A stretch of DNA of 64,000 bases from assembly GCF_004124325.1 (NCBI RefSeq), contig NZ_QBDT01000001.1:6138001-6202000 (forward strand). Reading direction: 5' to 3'. Position numbers and translations under genes: made by a program. The notes beneath the pieces are model-generated. The model saw only the letters and a list, made by a program, of their open reading frames with translations, was not told where the DNA came from and ran no database searches. Positions 61,822 to 64,000 of the stretch are shown here, in pieces (positions within the stretch are counted from its first letter, which is position 1; each line of letters begins with the position of its first letter). Origin of the DNA: Streptomyces sp. L2 (GTDB lineage Bacteria > Actinomycetota > Actinomycetes > Streptomycetales > Streptomycetaceae).

Positions 61822-61990
61822 GCGGCGATCACTCCTTCGGATGACTCAGGGTGGAACGGTTCGCGGCCAGGGCGACGGCGGGTCGGATTGGTGGCGTGCT
61901 CCCCGCACGCGCGGGGGTGATCCGGCGCCGTTGTATCCGTGACGGCGGATCGCAGCCTCCTCCCCGCCGCTGCGGGGGTGTCCAGGGAGA
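61822..61990. other. Gap between cobN and chelatase gene
   Basis: It holds two CRISPR-like hairpin repeats and the region just upstream of the chelatase start. No gene. Confidence 0.6.
61896..61985. CRISPR. Two-repeat CRISPR-like relic (type I-E repeat form)
   Basis: Two 29-base segments (61896-61924 and 61957-61985) start 61 bases apart and enclose a 32-base unique spacer (61925-61956), the I-E unit size. Both have CTCCCCGC, a 4-base loop, GCGGGGGTG. The first begins GTGCTCCCCGC as Streptomyces I-E repeats do. The copies match at 20 of 29 positions, with most differences in the loop and ends. No cas genes nearby. Paired terminator hairpins are the alternative. Confidence 0.45.
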
Positions 61991-64000
61991 TCACGCGTCT
62001 CCCTCCAGATCTCCCTCAAGTTCGAGGTAGGTCGCCCGGAGCCGGTCCAGGGTCTCCTGGTCCGGCTCCGCCCAGAGCCCGCGGTCCGCTGCCTCCAGCA
62101 GACGCTCCGTGATGCCTCTCAGCGCCCAGGGATTCGAGCGCTTCATGAAGTCCCGGTTCTCCGGGTCGAAGACGTACTCGGCGCTGAGCTTCTCGTACAT
62201 CCAGTCGTCCACCACGCCCGCCGTGGCGTCGTAGCCGAACAGGTAGTCCACGGTCGCAGCCATCTCGAAGGCGCCCTTGTAACCATGCCTTCTCATGGCG
62301 CTCATCCAGCGCGGGTTGACCACCCGGGCCCGGAACACGCGGTGGGTCTCCTCGCCCAGCGTGCGCGTCTTCACCTGGTCCGGTACGGCCGAATCACCCA
62401 CGTAGGCCTCGGGGTTGGCGCCCGTCAGATGCCGGACCATGGCGACCATGCCGCCGTGGTACTGGAAATAGTCGTCGGCATCAGCGATGTCATGCTCTCT
62501 CGTATCCACGTTCTTCGCCGCCACCGCGATCCGCTTGAACGCCGTCTCCATGTCCCCGCGCGCCGCCCGCCCGTCGAGCCCGCGCCCGTACGCGTACCCG
62601 CCCCACACCGCGTACACCTCGGCGAGGTCGGCGTCGGAGCGCCAGTTGCGGGCGTCGATCAGCGGCAGCAGGCCCGCTCCGTACGCGCCCGGCTTGGAGC
62701 CGAAGATGCGGGAAGTGGCCCGGCGCCGGTCGCCGTGCCCGGCGGTGTCCTCGTCGGCGTGCGCCTTCACGAAGTTCCGCGAGGCGGGTTCGTCCAGCTC
62801 CGCGACCGCCCGTACCGCGTCGTCGATCAGCCCGACGACGTGCGGGAACGCGTCCCGGAAGAAGCCGGAGATGCGGACTGTGACGTCGATGCGCGGCCGG
62901 CCCAGCTCGGCCAGGGGGACCACCTCGAAGCCGGTCACCCGGCGCGAGGCGTCGTCCCAGACGGGGCGGCAGCCCAGCAGGGCCAGGATCTCGGCGATGT
63001 CGTCGCCCTGGGTGCGCATCGCGGACGTGCCCCACACCGTCAGCCCGACGGACTTCGGGTACTCCCCGGTGTCCGTCAGATACCGCTGGACCAGGGAGTC
63101 CGCCAGCGACTGGCCGACCTCCCAGCTGAGCCTCGACGGAATCGCCTTGGGGTCGACCGAGTAGAAGTTCCGGCCGGTCGGCAGCACGTTGACCAGGCCG
63201 CGGGTCGGCGAACCCGAGGGACCGGCCGGCACGTAACCGCCGTTCAGGGCGCGCAGGATGTGCCCGATCTCGTCCGTCGTGCGGGCCAGGCGCGGCACGA
63301 CCTCGTCGCAGGCGAACTCCAGCACCGCGACCGCGTCCGGCAGTTCGGTGCCGAGCACGTCCCGCAGCAGGGCCGGTACGGCGACTCGCGCCCAGGCCCG
63401 CTCCTCCATGCCCTCGGCGAGCCGCCGGCACAGCTGCTCCAGCAGGTCGATCGTGTCGGCGGCCGTACGGGCCGGGCCGTCGGCCAGGTCCGTCAGCTCC
63501 ACCGGCGCCTTCACCGGCGCGCCCGGCTCGGCCAGCAGCTCTTTCTCCACCAGCCCGAAGTACGCGGCCAGGGAGGCCCGGAGGCCGGGCAGGGCGTTGG
63601 CCTGGCCGCCCCACACCTGCGAGGCGCGCAGCACGGCCAGCACCAGGTTCACGCGGGGCTCGCCGACCGGTCCGCCGCCGAGGATGTGCAGGCCGTCGCG
63701 GATCTGGACGTCCTTGATCTCGCACAGGTAGCCGTCGATGTGCATGACGAACGAGTCGAAGTCGTCGTCGCCCGGCTGCTCGTCCACGTGCAGGTCGTGG
63801 TGCAGTTCGGCGGCCTTCACCAGCGTCCAGATCTGCGCCCGCACCGCCGGTGCCTTCGTCGGGTCGAGGTCGCTCACCAGGGCGTACTCGTCGAGGAGGT
63901 GCTCCAGTTTGGCCAGGTCCCCGTAGGTGTCGGCCCGCGCCATCGGCGGGACGAGGTGGTCGACGACCGTGGCGTGCCCGCGTCGCTTGGCCTGGGTGCC
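61991..64000 (-). CDS. cobN: Cobaltochelatase subunit CobN (C-terminal part; 5' end outside window)
   Basis: The frame is open to the window edge, so the gene is cut at its start; about 670 residues of a protein usually above 1200 are visible. It reads GTQAKRRGHATVVDHLVPPMARADTYGDLAKLEHLLDEYA at the left, the CobN/BchH domain, then VWGTSAMRTQGDDIAEILALLG and AFEMAATVDYLFGYDATAGV. CobN binds hydrogenobyrinic diamide and receives cobalt, powered by the chelatase ATPase encoded next. Internal ATGs are not the start. Confidence 0.93.
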   Translation of the reverse strand, partial: GTQAKRRGHATVVDHLVPPMARADTYGDLAKLEHLLDEYALVSDLDPTKAPAVRAQIWTLVKAAELHHDLHVDEQPGDDDFDSFVMHIDGYLCEIKDVQIRDGLHILGGGPVGEPRVNLVLAVLRASQVWGGQANALPGLRASLAAYFGLVEKELLAEPGAPVKAPVELTDLADGPARTAADTIDLLEQLCRRLAEGMEERAWARVAVPALLRDVLGTELPDAVAVLEFACDEVVPRLARTTDEIGHILRALNGGYVPAGPSGSPTRGLVNVLPTGRNFYSVDPKAIPSRLSWEVGQSLADSLVQRYLTDTGEYPKSVGLTVWGTSAMRTQGDDIAEILALLGCRPVWDDASRRVTGFEVVPLAELGRPRIDVTVRISGFFRDAFPHVVGLIDDAVRAVAELDEPASRNFVKAHADEDTAGHGDRRRATSRIFGSKPGAYGAGLLPLIDARNWRSDADLAEVYAVWGGYAYGRGLDGRAARGDMETAFKRIAVAAKNVDTREHDIADADDYFQYHGGMVAMVRHLTGANPEAYVGDSAVPDQVKTRTLGEETHRVFRARVVNPRWMSAMRRHGYKGAFEMAATVDYLFGYDATAGVVDDWMYEKLSAEYVFDPENRDFMKRSNPWALRGITERLLEAADRGLWAEPDQETLDRLRATYLELEGDLEGDA

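Noticed and set aside
59809..61920. Large plus-strand frames opposite the chelatase gene
   Set aside because: Low-complexity Arg/Pro/Gly translations; the minus strand encodes recognisable AAA and vWA domains.
63943..63943. ATG at 63943 as the start of CobN
   Set aside because: The frame stays open to the window edge and the residues before the ATG are conserved CobN sequence.

Overview
The window is high-GC actinobacterial DNA, almost certainly from a Streptomyces chromosome. Evidence: GC-saturated third codon positions, GTG and TTG starts, ATGA/GTGA stop-start overlaps, a Rieske gene inside a suf operon, actinobacterial DapD, DUF3618 and TerD proteins, ectoine genes, and a fused BchI/BchD-type chelatase. 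The content resembles the core region around SCO1847-SCO1926 of S. coelicolor; that resemblance is from memory and was not searched.

Layout. 0.2-6.7 kb: sufR-sufB-sufD-Rieske-sufC-sufS-sufU-sufT, an iron-sulfur assembly operon with a SufR-type operator on its first start codon. 6.8-9.8 kb: an SMR efflux gene with its TetR regulator, then lysine-pathway dapD and a dapA-like gene. 9.9-15.4 kb: small conserved proteins, a holin/DUF3618 pair, a secreted nuclease-like phosphatase and an unknown protein. 15.5-17.6 kb: a Ro60 (TROVE) gene preceded by two tandem RNAs that look like circularly permuted tRNAs (Y RNA/YrlA type). 17.6-25.1 kb: a TerD protein, then a DeoR-regulated sugar-alcohol ABC transporter with a dehydrogenase, and a uronate dehydrogenase-like gene sharing a mirror-image promoter with an unknown gene. 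25.3-39.6 kb: accessory and regulatory genes (MFS, DinB-like protein, a metallo-beta-lactamase gene broken by a short repeat, acid phosphatase, PBP, two-component system, IclR with aldehyde dehydrogenase, DUF1349, GNAT, DsbA-like, PLP enzyme).

39.7-42.9 kb: ectA-ectB-ectC-ectD on the minus strand for ectoine and hydroxyectoine. 43.1-46.9 kb: a class V aminotransferase divergent from a polar amino acid ABC transporter, with a palindrome over the -35 of a strong promoter. A 255-bp MITE-like element (46.9-47.2 kb) ends 12 bases before an amidohydrolase gene. An LAETG-anchored surface protein follows. 49.4-64.0 kb: an aerobic-type cobalamin cluster, nearly all on the minus strand: cobN (cut by the window edge), chlI/D chelatase, cobO, cobB, cobI, cobM, cobL, cbiG-cobJ fusion, cobH, cbiX and a cobC-like gene, with a ZIP metal transporter between cobI and cobM on the plus strand.

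The most unusual structures are the paired permuted tRNA-like RNAs beside Ro60, the repeat-type insertions into coding sequence (frame-breaking in the metallo-beta-lactamase gene, in-frame in cobB), the MITE, a possible two-repeat CRISPR relic upstream of the chelatase gene, and a structured segment between cobJ and cobH with a B12-box-like motif on the strand opposite to the genes.
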